A program made the translations under genes and the position numbers. Source: Thiothrix caldifontis (lineage in GTDB: Bacteria; Pseudomonadota; Gammaproteobacteria; Thiotrichales; Thiotrichaceae). Taken from it: a stretch of 64,000 nucleotides of DNA. Location: NCBI RefSeq assembly GCF_900107695.1, contig NZ_FNQP01000002.1, positions 121,341 through 185,340 of the forward strand. Reading direction: 5' to 3'. The notes below the pieces were generated by a model. The model searched no databases, had not been told where the DNA came from, and was given only the letters and a program-made list of their open reading frames with translations. Shown here one piece after another: positions 43,839 to 53,847 of this stretch; the stretch's first letter is position 1, and each line of letters opens with the position of its first letter.

Positions 43839-45437
43839 TTAATTTTTAATGTCAACCAAAGTCCCTGAAAGATAAGCATTTAAGAAGCTATCAAAATCCA
43901 TTTTTTCATCGTTCTCAAGGGCTTGCTGACGAATTAATGAAGTTGCAGCAAGCTGCTGAAGCTCTTGAGTCAACGACGGTGCAAGTTCACGCTTCAGAAA
44001 GTAGTCACGATGTTCTAAGGATTTTCGCCGGGCAAACTCAAAAAAACTTTCTTGATTGGCAAGCATCTCTTCCAACATGCGTGCGGAAGGTGTTATATTA
44101 GGGTTATAGGCAAGCTGAAGCTGGCTCTCCAAACAGTCCGTGTAACATTCTTCGTTATGTACCGCATTCAACATTTCAGCCACAGGACGCATCGCTTGCA
44201 GTAACGCTTTGGCTTGATCACGCAACAGCACACTATTACCCAAACAACTCAAACGCACCTCAGGGTCACGCCCACGATGAGCCGTCAGCATCTGATTCAG
44301 ATTGATTGCCTGAAACTCCTCAGCGGAGACCAGCGGGCTTTCCTGCAACAAACAAAAGTGCATGAATACCTCAAGAAAAAAAAGCTGCCGACGGGTCAGC
44401 CCTGCCGGGTGGAAAGCGTTCACGTCAATCGAACGCAACTCCACGTAGGCAATACCACGCCGCTCTAATGCATCGGTCGGTTTCTCAAAACCTTGCAGAG
44501 GCTGCTTGGGTCGTACTGTGCTGTAGTATTCGTTTTCGATTTGCAGAATATTGGCATTCAACTGACGGTATTGACCGTCAACCTTCACACCAATATCAAC
44601 GTATTCAGGGTGGGGGGTCGCAATAGCATGGCGCAAGCTGCTGATATACGTATCCAGCGTATTGTAGCAAACATTAACCCCTGTTTTGTTTTCCTTACTG
44701 TTGGTGTAACCAATGTTACCCATGCGTAGCGAAGTACCGAAAGGCTCGTAGAGCGTGTATTCATTAAATTCCTCCATGCCTTCAGGAGCAGCTCGGCCAC
44801 CAAGGAAACTTTTACAAATCGCAGGAGATGTCCCAAATAAGTAAATAATCAGCCAACCATAGCGTTGTAAGTTCCGTACTAAAGCCATGTATTGTGCATC
44901 GCGAAACGCACGCAACTCGCCAGCCCCCCCCTGAACCTGCTGCCACGGTTGCCAAAACGCATCATCAATGGAGTAGTTGAAATGGATACCAGCAATCACC
45001 TGCATCGCCTTACCATAACGCCATGCCAGCCCCTCGCGGTAAATGTGCTTCATGCGCCCAGCGTTAGAACGCCCATACTCTGCAATCCGAATATCATTAT
45101 CACCAGCCAACACACAAGGCATACTGGTTGTCCACAACAGTTCGTTGTCGAGTTGCTGGTAAACAAAGGTTTCAATATTGAGTAAAAAATCTAATGCCTG
45201 AGCAGCACGCTCTTGTGGTGGCGTAATCAGCTCCAATAAGGATTCAGAATAATCGGTAGTAATCCAAGGATGCGTGAGTGCTGCTCCTAAGACCGCTGGA
45301 TGATCACGTTGTGACAATCGGCTATCAGTCGTGACACGCAGGCTTTCTTTTTCAAGCCCAGTTCGGGCATTGCGTAAGTATGAATGCAGTTGATTGGTGT
45401 CAATCTCACGCAAACGTTGTTCCAGCAGGTGATACAC
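43839..45437 (-). CDS. gshA: Glutamate-cysteine ligase
   Basis: 532 residues, the class I (proteobacterial) GshA length. Characteristic segments: GLEKESLRVTTDSRLSQRDH, ALTHPWITTDYSESLLELIT, AGIHFNYSIDDAFW, LFGTSPAICKSFL, SLRMGNIGYTNS and an ELRSIDVNAFHPAG metal/substrate loop. It makes gamma-glutamylcysteine, the first step to glutathione. The start is GTG 45437 preceded by GGGAG. Glutathione or its persulfide is used in many sulfur oxidisers, so the gene may matter for sulfur handling (inference). Confidence 0.94.
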   Translation of the reverse strand: MYHLLEQRLREIDTNQLHSYLRNARTGLEKESLRVTTDSRLSQRDHPAVLGAALTHPWITTDYSESLLELITPPQERAAQALDFLLNIETFVYQQLDNELLWTTSMPCVLAGDNDIRIAEYGRSNAGRMKHIYREGLAWRYGKAMQVIAGIHFNYSIDDAFWQPWQQVQGGAGELRAFRDAQYMALVRNLQRYGWLIIYLFGTSPAICKSFLGGRAAPEGMEEFNEYTLYEPFGTSLRMGNIGYTNSKENKTGVNVCYNTLDTYISSLRHAIATPHPEYVDIGVKVDGQYRQLNANILQIENEYYSTVRPKQPLQGFEKPTDALERRGIAYVELRSIDVNAFHPAGLTRRQLFFLEVFMHFCLLQESPLVSAEEFQAINLNQMLTAHRGRDPEVRLSCLGNSVLLRDQAKALLQAMRPVAEMLNAVHNEECYTDCLESQLQLAYNPNITPSARMLEEMLANQESFFEFARRKSLEHRDYFLKRELAPSLTQELQQLAATSLIRQQALENDEKMDFDSFLNAYLSGTLVDIKN

Positions 45438-45606
45438 AGAGGTCTCCCAATTGAAGCGAAATATTGATTACAGCATAGAATGAAGATAATACAAATTTCC
45501 TTGGCCTATTGAGACCAACGTGGCGGTGGACTAAACCAACCACACTCAACTAAACCTAGACAAAACCCTAGGCTATACCCCTTTATGCGCGAAGAAGTTG
45601 GTTAAA

Positions 45607-45626
45607 AATTGCATTACATTGCAATT
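45607..45626. promoter_or_regulatory. Inverted repeat upstream of the 114-aa secreted protein
   Basis: AATTGCA-TTACAT-TGCAATT, a perfect 7-bp dyad 66-85 nt before ATG 45692, sized like an operator for a dimeric regulator. The surrounding 254-nt gap (45438-45691) has no gene. Confidence 0.4.
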
Positions 45627-45691
45627 AGTGATAGTTTTTTAGCTGCAAACTGTCGCATCAAAGCAATAACTAATATCGTAGGAAGGGTGAT

Positions 45692-46036
45692 ATGTCCCTG
45701 TATGTTCTTCGTTTTTTACTTCCCCCAAGTAAAGCACTCGCTATCGCAACAGGCTTATGTGCTTTAGCACTGGCTAGCCCAGCCTCTGCTAATCGGATAA
45801 CCCTAGTCGCAACCATGAACAATCAATCGGTGCTCTCACCTGCCCATTGGTTTATTTTTAATATAGGTGATCAACAACAGGAACCTGTCGCAGAATTGCC
45901 TCGGCACAGTGGCACTGTGTACCTGCCAGCAGGCAAATACCGTGCTGAAGTCAAACAAAATCAGCGCATCAAACACACTGAATTTCGCGTAGAGTCTAAT
46001 GTCGACAAAACAGTTACGATTGCTTTGGACGAATGA
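45692..46036 (+). CDS. Small exported protein of unknown function (114 aa)
   Basis: Signal peptide of about 33 residues (ending SPASA). The ~80-residue mature part looks like one beta-sandwich: NRITLVATMNNQSVLSPAHW, FIFNIGDQQQEP, a GTVYLPAGKYRAEVKQN motif typical of PEGA/carboxypeptidase-like carrier folds, then KHTEFRVESNVDKTVTIALD. GGAAGGGTG precedes ATG 45692. It is monocistronic with an upstream dyad and a downstream hairpin. I do not recognise a named family. Confidence 0.75.
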   Translation: MSLYVLRFLLPPSKALAIATGLCALALASPASANRITLVATMNNQSVLSPAHWFIFNIGDQQQEPVAELPRHSGTVYLPAGKYRAEVKQNQRIKHTEFRVESNVDKTVTIALDE

Positions 46037-46045
46037 ATCCTTAAC

Positions 46046-46071
46046 AAACAGACCGCAAAAGCGGCCTGTTT
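46046..46071. terminator. Hairpin between the 114-aa gene and convergent sulP
   Basis: AAACAG-A-CCGC / GCGG-C-CTGTTT stem with AAAA loop and one mismatch, followed by TTTAAAAA on the + strand. It can serve both convergent genes. Confidence 0.65.
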
Positions 46072-46089
46072 AAAAAGTACTAACGTTTT

Positions 46090-47853
46090 TCAAGCAGGTA
46101 TATAGTGCTTGAATGGCTCAACATCGATGGAATCACCGAACTGCTCTTTCGCATAATTGATGGCATACTTACGCTCGCGGAAGAAACGCTCTTCCCCAAT
46201 ATGCTTCGCCAAGCCAGAACGCTGGAATGCCTCGTATACCCGCAACTTCGTCCGCGCAATATAAAACTCGATACCAGCAAACTTGAGGCGGTCTGCTAGC
46301 TTTTCAAGCATTTCTTCTCCGGTCGAATCCACTTGGTCGATGGATTCCATATCCAAAATCAGAACTTTCAAATTAGGTTTTTGCGCAACGTTATTCAGCA
46401 ACTTACCTTCCAAATAACCGGTATTTGCAAAATACAAATCCCCGTCAAAACGGTAAACCGCTACGGTATCACTGGTTTTCAAACCATGAGCCGCTGCATC
46501 ACGCATTGAACCATCCTCATGACGCGCGACCTCCACTAAATTTGGACTCATGGTGCGGTACAAGAATAAGCCCAATGACAATACCACGCCCAACAAAATA
46601 CCCTTATCCAAATGCGGTGCAAACGCCAAGGTTGCAATAAACGTCACCACTGCGACCACGCCATCGTGCGGCTCGACTTTCCAAGCGTGCTTAATCGGCG
46701 CAACTTTAATCAAGTTCACCACTGCCATAATAATCACCGCAGCCAAAGTCGCTTGCGGCAAGTGATACAGCAACGGCGTCAAGAACAATAACGTCAGCGC
46801 CACCAGCAAACCTGTGACCACTGAGGAGAACCCCGTCATTGCCCCTGATGCAAAGTTCACCGCAGAACGGGAGAACGACCCAGATACTGCGTAGCCGCTG
46901 GAGAAACCCGACACGATATTTGACAAACCTTGCCCAACCAATTCTTGATTCGCTGATAAACGCTGACGGGTTTGGGATGCCATGGCTTTAGCGATAGAAA
47001 TTGCCTCAACGAAACCAATCAAACCAATAATAGCCGCCGTCACCATCATGGAACTTAAGGTTTTGAAATCCAAACTAACATTCGGCATTGAAAACGTTGG
47101 CAAACCTTCCGGGATAGTGCCAATAACACTACCGCCCATCCCTTTGTAATCCACGGCCCAAGACAATACGGTAGTAATCACCACCGTAATCAAGACCCCA
47201 GGCAAACGCGGCGCATATTTTTTCAAAACCATCAATGTGGTCAGCGCAAATGCACCAATCATCAATGTCGTCATCTTGGTGTCAGTTAGTGCTGCCAAGG
47301 TTGCCCACCAAAACTCATACGCATGTTCAAACTGATCAGCCTTCACATCCAAGCCAAAAATCTTCGGCAACTGCGAAGTCGCAATGATCAACGCCCCCGC
47401 ATTGGTAAACCCAACCACCACCGGATGAGACAAAAAGTCGACTAACACCCCCAAACGTAACAAGCCCAGCGACATCTGGAAAATACCAATCATCACCGCC
47501 AACATAGCGGAATAAGCAATCATGGTTTCTGGGCCCATTGCCGCATACGGCTGCATCGCCGCCGCTGACATCAAGGACACCACCGCTACTGGTCCAGTGC
47601 CTAATTGCCGCGAAGAACCAAAAATCGCCGCCACCATGACCGGTAAAAAGGAAGCATACAAGCCAATATAAGGCGGTAAACCCGCCAATTGCGCATACGC
47701 CATTGATTGTGGAATCAACACCAACGCCACGGTCAAACCCGCCATGGCATCGGCTTTCAATACCGTAGGACTTTTTAACTCGCCGATCCAATCTTTGTAT
47801 GGCGTGAAACGGTCCTTCCAGTCGCTTAACAGCGACACTAGCCAGCTACCCAT
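46090..47853 (-). CDS. SulP family anion transporter with STAS domain
   Basis: 587 residues. The N-terminal membrane part begins with the SulP signature ALVLIPQSMAYAQLAGLPP and continues with GSSRQLGTGPVAVVSLM, several transmembrane helices and a GLSNIVSGFSSGYAVSGSFS segment; the C-terminal ~130 residues form a STAS domain (FDGDLYFANTGYLEGKLL, VLILDMESIDQVDSTG). Members carry sulfate, bicarbonate or related anions. In a sulfate-producing sulfur oxidiser, sulfate or bicarbonate are both plausible; sequence does not decide. ATG 47853 is used, 11 nt after GGAGG; TTG 47871 overlaps that site and is unlikely. A strong terminator lies just upstream, so expression needs a local promoter or read-through. 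Confidence 0.9.
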   Translation of the reverse strand: MGSWLVSLLSDWKDRFTPYKDWIGELKSPTVLKADAMAGLTVALVLIPQSMAYAQLAGLPPYIGLYASFLPVMVAAIFGSSRQLGTGPVAVVSLMSAAAMQPYAAMGPETMIAYSAMLAVMIGIFQMSLGLLRLGVLVDFLSHPVVVGFTNAGALIIATSQLPKIFGLDVKADQFEHAYEFWWATLAALTDTKMTTLMIGAFALTTLMVLKKYAPRLPGVLITVVITTVLSWAVDYKGMGGSVIGTIPEGLPTFSMPNVSLDFKTLSSMMVTAAIIGLIGFVEAISIAKAMASQTRQRLSANQELVGQGLSNIVSGFSSGYAVSGSFSRSAVNFASGAMTGFSSVVTGLLVALTLLFLTPLLYHLPQATLAAVIIMAVVNLIKVAPIKHAWKVEPHDGVVAVVTFIATLAFAPHLDKGILLGVVLSLGLFLYRTMSPNLVEVARHEDGSMRDAAAHGLKTSDTVAVYRFDGDLYFANTGYLEGKLLNNVAQKPNLKVLILDMESIDQVDSTGEEMLEKLADRLKFAGIEFYIARTKLRVYEAFQRSGLAKHIGEERFFRERKYAINYAKEQFGDSIDVEPFKHYIPA

Positions 47854-47892
47854 GTTGATGCTTACCTCCAACCTAATTCCGATGCATTACCT

Positions 47893-47922
47893 AAAAAGAA
47901 ACCAGCGACACTGCCGCTGGTT
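47893..47922 (-). terminator. Terminator of the glmU-glmS run
   Basis: A perfect 8-bp stem AACCAGCG/CGCTGGTT, then TTCTTTTTAG on the - strand. It lies 92 nt past the glmS stop and only 40 nt before the sulP start. Confidence 0.85.
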
Positions 47923-48013
47923 CATTAGAATATAAGATTGTACTTCTATTACCACAAATCCCATAGCGAAGGGATTCAATACTAAAGAGCCATTACGCTA
48001 GAATTTCTCAATA

Positions 48014-49852
48014 CTATTCAACCGTCACCGACTTCGCCAAATTGCGCGGCTTGTCCACATCCGTGCCTTTCAACACTGCCACGTGGTAGGACAGCAATTG
48101 CAATGGAATCGTGTACACAATCGGCGCAAGCATTTCAGGGACGTGTGGCATTTCCAGCACATGCAAATTATCTGCTGCCACAATATGCGCCTCACGGTCG
48201 GCAAATACATACAACTCACCACCGCGCGAACGCACTTCTTCCAAGTTGGACTTTAGTTTCTCCAACAAAGCCGTATTGGGTGCTACCGTGACAATCGGCA
48301 TCTCGCTGTCGACCAACGCGAGTGGCCCATGCTTAAGTTCACCGGCAGGATAGGCTTCTGCATGAATATAGGAAATTTCCTTGAGCTTGAGCGCCCCTTC
48401 CATTGCAATCGGGTAGAGTTCACCACGCCCCAAGAACAGCGCATGGTTTTTCTCGATGAAACGTTCTGCCAGTGTTTCGATTTTCGGGTTCAAATCCAGC
48501 ACTTGCTCGATCAGCGCGGGTAATTTGCGTAAATCCGCCACCATCTGCGCGACCTTGGCTTTATCCGCCCCCTTGGCTTGCATCAGCAATACCATCAGCA
48601 ATTGCAACGCCACCAATTGCGTCGTAAAGGCTTTGGTCGATGCCACGCCGATTTCCGGCCCCGCCATTGTCATCAGCGCCATATCGGATTCGCGAGTCAA
48701 GGAACTTTCCGCCACGTTGCAAATGGTCAGTGTTGCCAATGCACCGTGGTTTTCCTTGATCTTTTCTAGTGCCGCCAAGGTATCAGCAGTTTCGCCCGAC
48801 TGTGAAATCGTCACGAACAGCATATTCTTACGCGGCGGCTGACGACGGTAACGGTATTCACTGGCAACTTCCACATTACATGGAATATCGGTATTCGCCT
48901 CAATCCAATAACGCCCCACCAAACCCGCGTGGTAACTCGTGCCACACGCCAGAATTTGAATCTCCTCCACTTGCGCCAGTCGTTCCAACGCATCTGACAC
49001 ACCCAGCAAGGCAGGCAAGACATGATCGCCCGCCAAACGGTTTTCCAATGTACCTGTCACTGATTGCGGCTGCTCGAAGATTTCCTTGAGCATGAAATGA
49101 CGGTAGTCGCCCAATTCCGCCGAACACATCGATGCATTCGACTCACGCACCGGACGCACCACGCGCTCGCCATTCACATCAAAAATGTCGATCTTCTTGC
49201 GGGTAATCCGTGCCACATCGCCATTTTCCAAATAAATAAAACGGCTGGTCACAGGCAACAAAGCTTGAATATCCGAACCAATGAAGTTCTCACCAATCCC
49301 CAAACCCAGCACCAACGGGCTGCCTTGGCGTGCCACGATCAGTGTATCCGGCTCATCTGGCGAAATCACTGCCATAGCATACGCACCGTGCAATTCGCAA
49401 CGGGCTGCCATGACCGCATCCAACATGCTCACACCTTGACGGCGGAAGATGTCGATCAAATGCGCAATCACCTCAGTATCAGTATCCGAATCGAAACGGT
49501 AGCCGTCGTCTTGCAAACGTTTACGCAGTTCAACATGGTTTTCGATAATGCCGTTATGCACCAAGCCGACCCATTCACCGCTGAAATGCGGGTGGGCATT
49601 GCGTTCGGCAGGCACGCCGTGCGTTGCCCAGCGGGTATGTGCAATACCCAATTTACCGTCAATCGGTTCGCCGTCGAGACGCTCCATCAGTGCTGCCACC
49701 TTGCCCACCGCACGGCTACGTACCAAATCACCCTCGGCACGTACTACTGCCACACCGGCAGAGTCATAACCACGGTATTCCAGACGGCGTAAGCCTTCCA
49801 ATAAAATTTCCACCACCGGACGTTGCGCAACTGCGCCGACAATACCACACAT
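48014..49852 (-). CDS. glmS: Glutamine-fructose-6-phosphate aminotransferase
   Basis: 612 residues. The N-terminal Ntn glutaminase starts MCGIVGAV with the catalytic Cys after the initiator Met; two SIS sugar-binding domains follow ([39 protein letters not shown]), and the protein ends [10 protein letters not shown], the usual C-terminal loop. It makes glucosamine 6-phosphate for cell-wall and lipopolysaccharide synthesis. The start overlaps the glmU stop as TAATG. I see no glmS ribozyme, as expected in proteobacteria. Confidence 0.97.
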   Translation of the reverse strand: MCGIVGAVAQRPVVEILLEGLRRLEYRGYDSAGVAVVRAEGDLVRSRAVGKVAALMERLDGEPIDGKLGIAHTRWATHGVPAERNAHPHFSGEWVGLVHNGIIENHVELRKRLQDDGYRFDSDTDTEVIAHLIDIFRRQGVSMLDAVMAARCELHGAYAMAVISPDEPDTLIVARQGSPLVLGLGIGENFIGSDIQALLPVTSRFIYLENGDVARITRKKIDIFDVNGERVVRPVRESNASMCSAELGDYRHFMLKEIFEQPQSVTGTLENRLAGDHVLPALLGVSDALERLAQVEEIQILACGTSYHAGLVGRYWIEANTDIPCNVEVASEYRYRRQPPRKNMLFVTISQSGETADTLAALEKIKENHGALATLTICNVAESSLTRESDMALMTMAGPEIGVASTKAFTTQLVALQLLMVLLMQAKGADKAKVAQMVADLRKLPALIEQVLDLNPKIETLAERFIEKNHALFLGRGELYPIAMEGALKLKEISYIHAEAYPAGELKHGPLALVDSEMPIVTVAPNTALLEKLKSNLEEVRSRGGELYVFADREAHIVAADNLHVLEMPHVPEMLAPIVYTIPLQLLSYHVAVLKGTDVDKPRNLAKSVTVE

Positions 49853-51231
49853 TATTTTTTCTCCTTCACTGGACGCTGCCAGCCTTTCAAGGTCATTTGT
49901 TTGGCGCGGGACAAGGTGAGTTCACCTACCGGAGCGTCTTTGGTAATGGTTGAACCAGCGCCAATCGTAGCGCCGTCACCAATGCTTACGGGGGCAACCA
50001 ATTGAGAGCAAGAACCAACGAATACCCCATCACCAATCACGGTTTTGTGTTTGTTGGCACCGTCGTAGTTACACGTAATCGTGCCTGCACCAATATTCAC
50101 GTTGTCGCCCATCTCGGTATCGCCGATGTAGCTCAGGTGGTTAACCTTGCTGCCTTTACCGATGATGGCTTTTTTGGTTTCGACGAAATTGCCGATCTTG
50201 GCCTTTGCAGCAAGAACTGTGCCGGGACGCAACCGCGCAAACGGGCCAATGTCGCAATTTTCTGCAATCACTGCTGATTCGATCACCGAATGTGCTTTGA
50301 TGTGCGTATTGTCGCCAATTTCAGCATCCTGAATCACGCAACCGGCTTCCACCGTGACGTTATTGCCGAACTTGACCTTGCCAATCAACACCACATTCAC
50401 ATCCAAAAAGACATCTTGCCCAGTTTCGACCGTGCCGCGAATATCCAAGCGGGCGGGATCCGCGACGGTCACGCCTTCCAACATCAGCTTTTCCACTTGA
50501 CGTTGTTGGCAAGCGCGTTCCAAACGTGCCAATTGCACCCGATTGTTCGCGCCTTCGACCTCAACCGGATCAGCACACAGTACCGTATTCACACTGCCGC
50601 CTTCAGCGACTGCCAAACCGACGCAATCGGTAAGGTAATATTCGCCTTGTGCATTTTGCGGGGTCAGTTGCTGCAACCATCGCTTCAAATCACTACCACG
50701 TGCAGCAATGAACCCCGTATTCACCTCACGAATCTGGCGTTGGGCATCATCGGCATCTTTTTCCTCAACAATCGCCTGCACTTGCCCCGCTGCATCGCGC
50801 ACAATGCGCCCATAGCCTTTAGGGTCTACCAATTCAGTGGTCAGAACACATAAGGCATGATCTCGTAAACCTTGTGCCAGACATTGCAAGGTTGAGGAGC
50901 GGATCAACGGCACATCCCCGTAAGCAATCAACACCACGTCATCATTGTCGACCAAGTGAATGGCTTGGCTAACCGCGTGCCCGGTACCTTTTTGCTGCGA
51001 CTGCAATGCCCAATTCAGGTTCTCACCCTGAATGTGTTCACGAACCAATTCGCCTCCATGCCCATACACAATCGCCATGTGACATGCCGCTTCACAATGT
51101 TGTAGCACTGAGCAAGCCTCCACAACATGTTGCAACATGGGTTTTCCCGCAATCGGGTGGAGAACTTTTGGCAAAGAAGAGCGCATCCGAGTGCCTTGAC
51201 CCGCTGCGAGGATAATCGGAAAAATATTCAT
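49852..51231 (-). CDS. glmU: Bifunctional GlcNAc-1-P uridyltransferase / GlcN-1-P acetyltransferase
   Basis: About 459 residues. N-terminal nucleotidyltransferase [29 protein letters not shown] and YGDVPLI; C-terminal left-handed beta-helix of hexapeptides with [10 protein letters not shown] and [16 protein letters not shown] containing the acetyltransferase site. It makes UDP-GlcNAc in two steps following GlmS/GlmM. ATG 51231 matches the family start; ATG 51246 is an alternative and neither has a clear ribosome-binding site. Overlaps glmS by one base. Confidence 0.95.
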   Translation of the reverse strand: MNIFPIILAAGQGTRMRSSLPKVLHPIAGKPMLQHVVEACSVLQHCEAACHMAIVYGHGGELVREHIQGENLNWALQSQQKGTGHAVSQAIHLVDNDDVVLIAYGDVPLIRSSTLQCLAQGLRDHALCVLTTELVDPKGYGRIVRDAAGQVQAIVEEKDADDAQRQIREVNTGFIAARGSDLKRWLQQLTPQNAQGEYYLTDCVGLAVAEGGSVNTVLCADPVEVEGANNRVQLARLERACQQRQVEKLMLEGVTVADPARLDIRGTVETGQDVFLDVNVVLIGKVKFGNNVTVEAGCVIQDAEIGDNTHIKAHSVIESAVIAENCDIGPFARLRPGTVLAAKAKIGNFVETKKAIIGKGSKVNHLSYIGDTEMGDNVNIGAGTITCNYDGANKHKTVIGDGVFVGSCSQLVAPVSIGDGATIGAGSTITKDAPVGELTLSRAKQMTLKGWQRPVKEKK

Positions 51232-51291
51232 TGGGGATTTGCCCATCAGTAAAATTATTGTCGTAAATAATAGTCAAGTCGCGGGTGTTAC

Positions 51292-51981
51292 TTACGTGAT
51301 GCCCATCACATCCAGCTCATCAAAGTTTTTTACCGAGCGGTGTTGCACGGTATCCGTTGGCTGGTGTTCACGCACCAAGCAACAGGTTTGCAACCCTGCT
51401 TGCGCGGCGGCATCCAACTCTTCCGCAATATCGGAGAGAAATAAAATCTCGCCTGCGGGTAAACCAATCGCTTCAACAATAGTTTGATAAGACTTGACCT
51501 CACGCTTATGACCGACCGCCGTATCAAAATGACCACTGAACAACGGGGTTAAGTCACCCGCATCAGAGTAACCTAACAAGAGCTTTTGCGCATACACTGA
51601 ACCCGACGAATAGACATACAATTTCAGACCAAGCTCATGCCAGTGCAATAAATTGCGCACAGCATCTTCATACACATGTCCGGTAAAAACACCATTACGG
51701 TAGCCTTCCTCCCACATCAACCCCTGAATTGACTTCAATGGAGCAATTTTCTTGTCTTCCGCAATCCATTGGCGCAATTGCGCAATCGCATCCGCCAACG
51801 ACAGCACTGCGTTGCCCGTTTCCATCCGTACCTCATCTATCAGCTTTGCTACCGAGGAATCTTGGCGATGCGCCACCACGAATGCCTGCATCTGCTGATC
51901 AGCATAGGGAAACAGCACGTCTTTCACAAACGATAAACTAGTGGTCGTGCCTTCAATGTCGGTGAGTATCGCCTTAATCAT
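51292..51981 (-). CDS. mtnC: Enolase-phosphatase E1
   Basis: A 229-residue HAD-superfamily enzyme with motif I ILTDIEGTTTSLSFVKDVLFP, YVYSSGSVYAQKLLLG (motif II) and ILFLSDIAEELDAA (motif IV). It performs enolisation and dephosphorylation of diketo-methylthiopentyl phosphate in methionine salvage. GGAGAA precedes ATG 51981, 2 nt after the mtnD stop. Confidence 0.94.
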   Translation of the reverse strand: MIKAILTDIEGTTTSLSFVKDVLFPYADQQMQAFVVAHRQDSSVAKLIDEVRMETGNAVLSLADAIAQLRQWIAEDKKIAPLKSIQGLMWEEGYRNGVFTGHVYEDAVRNLLHWHELGLKLYVYSSGSVYAQKLLLGYSDAGDLTPLFSGHFDTAVGHKREVKSYQTIVEAIGLPAGEILFLSDIAEELDAAAQAGLQTCCLVREHQPTDTVQHRSVKNFDELDVMGIT

Positions 51982-51983
51982 GC

Positions 51984-52526
51984 TCAATTCTCCAAACGCG
52001 GAAAACGCCCGGCAATGTCATTACCCGTAAAATTCGCCACCCAACCTTCGGGATTCGTGAACAAACGGATTGCTTTGAAACGCGGATTCGGCCCCATATC
52101 AAACCAATGCGTTGCCCCGGCGGGTACACTGATCAAATCCCCCTTTTCACACAAAACCGTGTACACCTTGTCGCCCAAATGCAGGTAGAACAAGCCCTGT
52201 CCATCCACAAAAAAACGCACTTCGTATTCAGTATGGGTATGTTCATTCAAGAATTTCTGACGAAACATGGCTTTATCGGGATGATCTGGAGTCAAACTGA
52301 TCACATCCACGCTCTGAAAGCCATTTTCAGCCATTAAACGGTCGATATCAGCGCGATAAGCAGCAATCACCTCCTCTTGCGTCGCACTATCCGGCAACGG
52401 GGCATTGGCTTCCCAACGTTCAAAGCGCACACCATGTGTTTGCAATAACGTACTGATGGTGGCGTAATCGGTATACGTTTCAGCGGATTGCGGGTTGTTA
52501 TCCGCGTAAATGTTCAATTCACTCAT
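51984..52526 (-). CDS. mtnD: Acireductone dioxygenase
   Basis: A 180-residue cupin. Metal ligands lie in EHTHTEYEVRFFVDG (HxHxxxxE, near residue 96) and a later His in GATHWFDMG. With Fe it gives the methionine precursor; with Ni an off-pathway product. AGGTGAGA precedes ATG 52526. Middle gene of mtnB-mtnD-mtnC. Confidence 0.95.
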   Translation of the reverse strand: MSELNIYADNNPQSAETYTDYATISTLLQTHGVRFERWEANAPLPDSATQEEVIAAYRADIDRLMAENGFQSVDVISLTPDHPDKAMFRQKFLNEHTHTEYEVRFFVDGQGLFYLHLGDKVYTVLCEKGDLISVPAGATHWFDMGPNPRFKAIRLFTNPEGWVANFTGNDIAGRFPRLEN

Positions 52527-52532
52527 GGTTTC

Positions 52533-53144
52533 TCACCTATCTAACAGCATTTGCCGATAAACACATTCAAACAAAAACTCTAACGCCTCAATATGGCGCA
52601 GCGCATCCGCCACCGTCGCACCCCACGTATACAAGCCATGCCCACGAATTAAATAGCCCACGGTATGCGGGTTTGCATCAAAATAAGCATCCACGACCGC
52701 CGCCAACGCGGGAATATCTTGGCTATTGGGAAAAACGGGGATTAGTAGGTGGCTATCGTGCGTATCGACAGCAGGAAAGGCTTTTTGCACTTCATAGCCG
52801 TCGCATACCACCTGATCCAAACGCATCGACAGCACCGTTGCATTGACCGAATGCGTATGCAATACACAACCTATTGCAGGGTCACGCCGATACATCACGG
52901 TATGTAAGCCCGTTTCAGCAGAGGGGCGCTTGCCTTCATCCAAAGCATTGCCTTGTAAATCGGCTCGCAAAAACCCACCATCATCCAGCTTACCTTTATG
53001 CTGTCCCGAACTGGTAATGAGGATTTCTGCATCACCCAACCGGGCAGAAAAATTACTACTAGTGGCTGGAACCCAGCCACGCGAATGAAAAAATTGCCCC
53101 GCCGCAATCAATTCGGTACGCAAGCGCGATAACATCTCAGACAT
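52533..53144 (-). CDS. mtnB: Methylthioribulose-1-phosphate dehydratase
   Basis: A 203-residue class II aldolase-fold enzyme: FHSRGWVPATSSNFSARLGD near residue 20, ITSSGQHKGKL, VLHTHSVNATVLS (His ligands near 95) and LIRGHGLYTWGATVADALRH. It dehydrates methylthioribulose 1-phosphate. First gene of the salvage run; mtnA and mtnP or mtnN/mtnK are not in this window. The ribosome-binding site before ATG 53144 is weak. Confidence 0.93.
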   Translation of the reverse strand: MSEMLSRLRTELIAAGQFFHSRGWVPATSSNFSARLGDAEILITSSGQHKGKLDDGGFLRADLQGNALDEGKRPSAETGLHTVMYRRDPAIGCVLHTHSVNATVLSMRLDQVVCDGYEVQKAFPAVDTHDSHLLIPVFPNSQDIPALAAVVDAYFDANPHTVGYLIRGHGLYTWGATVADALRHIEALEFLFECVYRQMLLDR

Positions 53145-53238
53145 AGGATCACTCGTAGCACAAAGCGTAGCATTTTCGCAGTATTACACCCGTTTGTCAG
53201 ACGATTTACAAAAAGTTCCACAAAACGTCAAAAAACTC

Positions 53239-53267
53239 TTTACATTAGCAAATGCTAATATTAGAAT
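53239..53267 (+). promoter_or_regulatory. Sigma70-like promoter of the Gly/Asn-rich secreted protein
   Basis: TTTACA (53239-53244), a 17-nt spacer and TAGAAT (53262-53267), 50 nt before the start codon. This is one of the best promoter matches in the window. Confidence 0.7.
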
Positions 53268-53316
53268 TATCTCATACTGAACTTACACATAAATCACTTT
53301 GCTAGGAAACTTAAAC

Positions 53317-53760
53317 ATGAAATTACAAGCTATCGCTTTCGCTGCCCTGATCGCTATCTCTGGCGCTGCTTCTGCTGAATTCTTCGACGGCTTCGACAAC
53401 GGTTCTGGCGTTGCTAACACTGCTGGTCAAGGCACTGGTTCTACTGCTGCTGATGCTACCGGTTACGGCAAAGGCAACGGCGACGCAAACGGCTGGGGTC
53501 GTGGTAAAGGCGACGCAGACGGTGAAGTTGATTTCGCTATCACCTTCAAAGGCAAAGGCCGTACTAATATGGATACTGACATGGCCGCTAACGGCAAAGG
53601 CAACGGCGATTGGTACGGTGCTGGCAACGGTTACGGCTACGGTGATGGCAACGGTAATGCTTACGGCACTGGCAACTCTTCCAAAGCTGGCTACAATGTA
53701 CCGGTAATGGCTCCTGCAATGCCAATGGCTGCACCACAAGCACCTGCTGCTGCAAAATAA
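53317..53760 (+). CDS. Secreted Gly/Asn-rich protein, probable sulfur-globule protein
   Basis: 147 residues. The signal peptide (residues 1-20, AISGAASA) precedes a mature part dominated by Gly, Asn, Asp, Tyr and Ala in loose repeats: TGYGKGNGDANGWGRGKGDA, an island of ordinary sequence (DFAITFKGKGRTNMD), NGKGNGDWYGAGNGYGYGDG, and a Met/Pro/Ala tail (VMAPAMPMAAPQAPAAAK). Sulfur-globule envelope proteins of purple and colourless sulfur bacteria are small, exported and rich in these residues, so coating of periplasmic sulfur globules is likely. There is no Cys. ATG 53317 follows TAGGAAAC. It is monocistronic with a strong promoter and a structured 3' end, fitting an abundant structural protein. 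Identity rests on composition and context. Confidence 0.75.
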   Translation: MKLQAIAFAALIAISGAASAEFFDGFDNGSGVANTAGQGTGSTAADATGYGKGNGDANGWGRGKGDADGEVDFAITFKGKGRTNMDTDMAANGKGNGDWYGAGNGYGYGDGNGNAYGTGNSSKAGYNVPVMAPAMPMAAPQAPAAAK

Positions 53761-53768
53761 TTCTCAAG

Positions 53769-53834
53769 GTGGGAATCACATGTCCCACTGACAGTCCTAG
53801 CAAGGGCATCATTCTTCGGGATGGTGTCCTTGCT
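53769..53834 (+). promoter_or_regulatory. Two 3'-untranslated hairpins before the terminator
   Basis: GTGGGA-8-TCCCAC (53769-53788), then a long stem AGCAAGG...CCTTGCT closed by a C(TTCG)G tetraloop (53799-53834). With the terminator at 53848 this makes three stems in a row after the stop codon, a layout that can protect mRNA from 3' exonucleases. Confidence 0.65.
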
Positions 53835-53847
53835 TTCGTTACTGCAC

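Noticed and set aside
48014-49852. glmS ribozyme upstream of glmS
   Set aside because: glmS starts inside the glmU stop codon (TAATG), leaving no space for a leader; the ribozyme is a Gram-positive feature.
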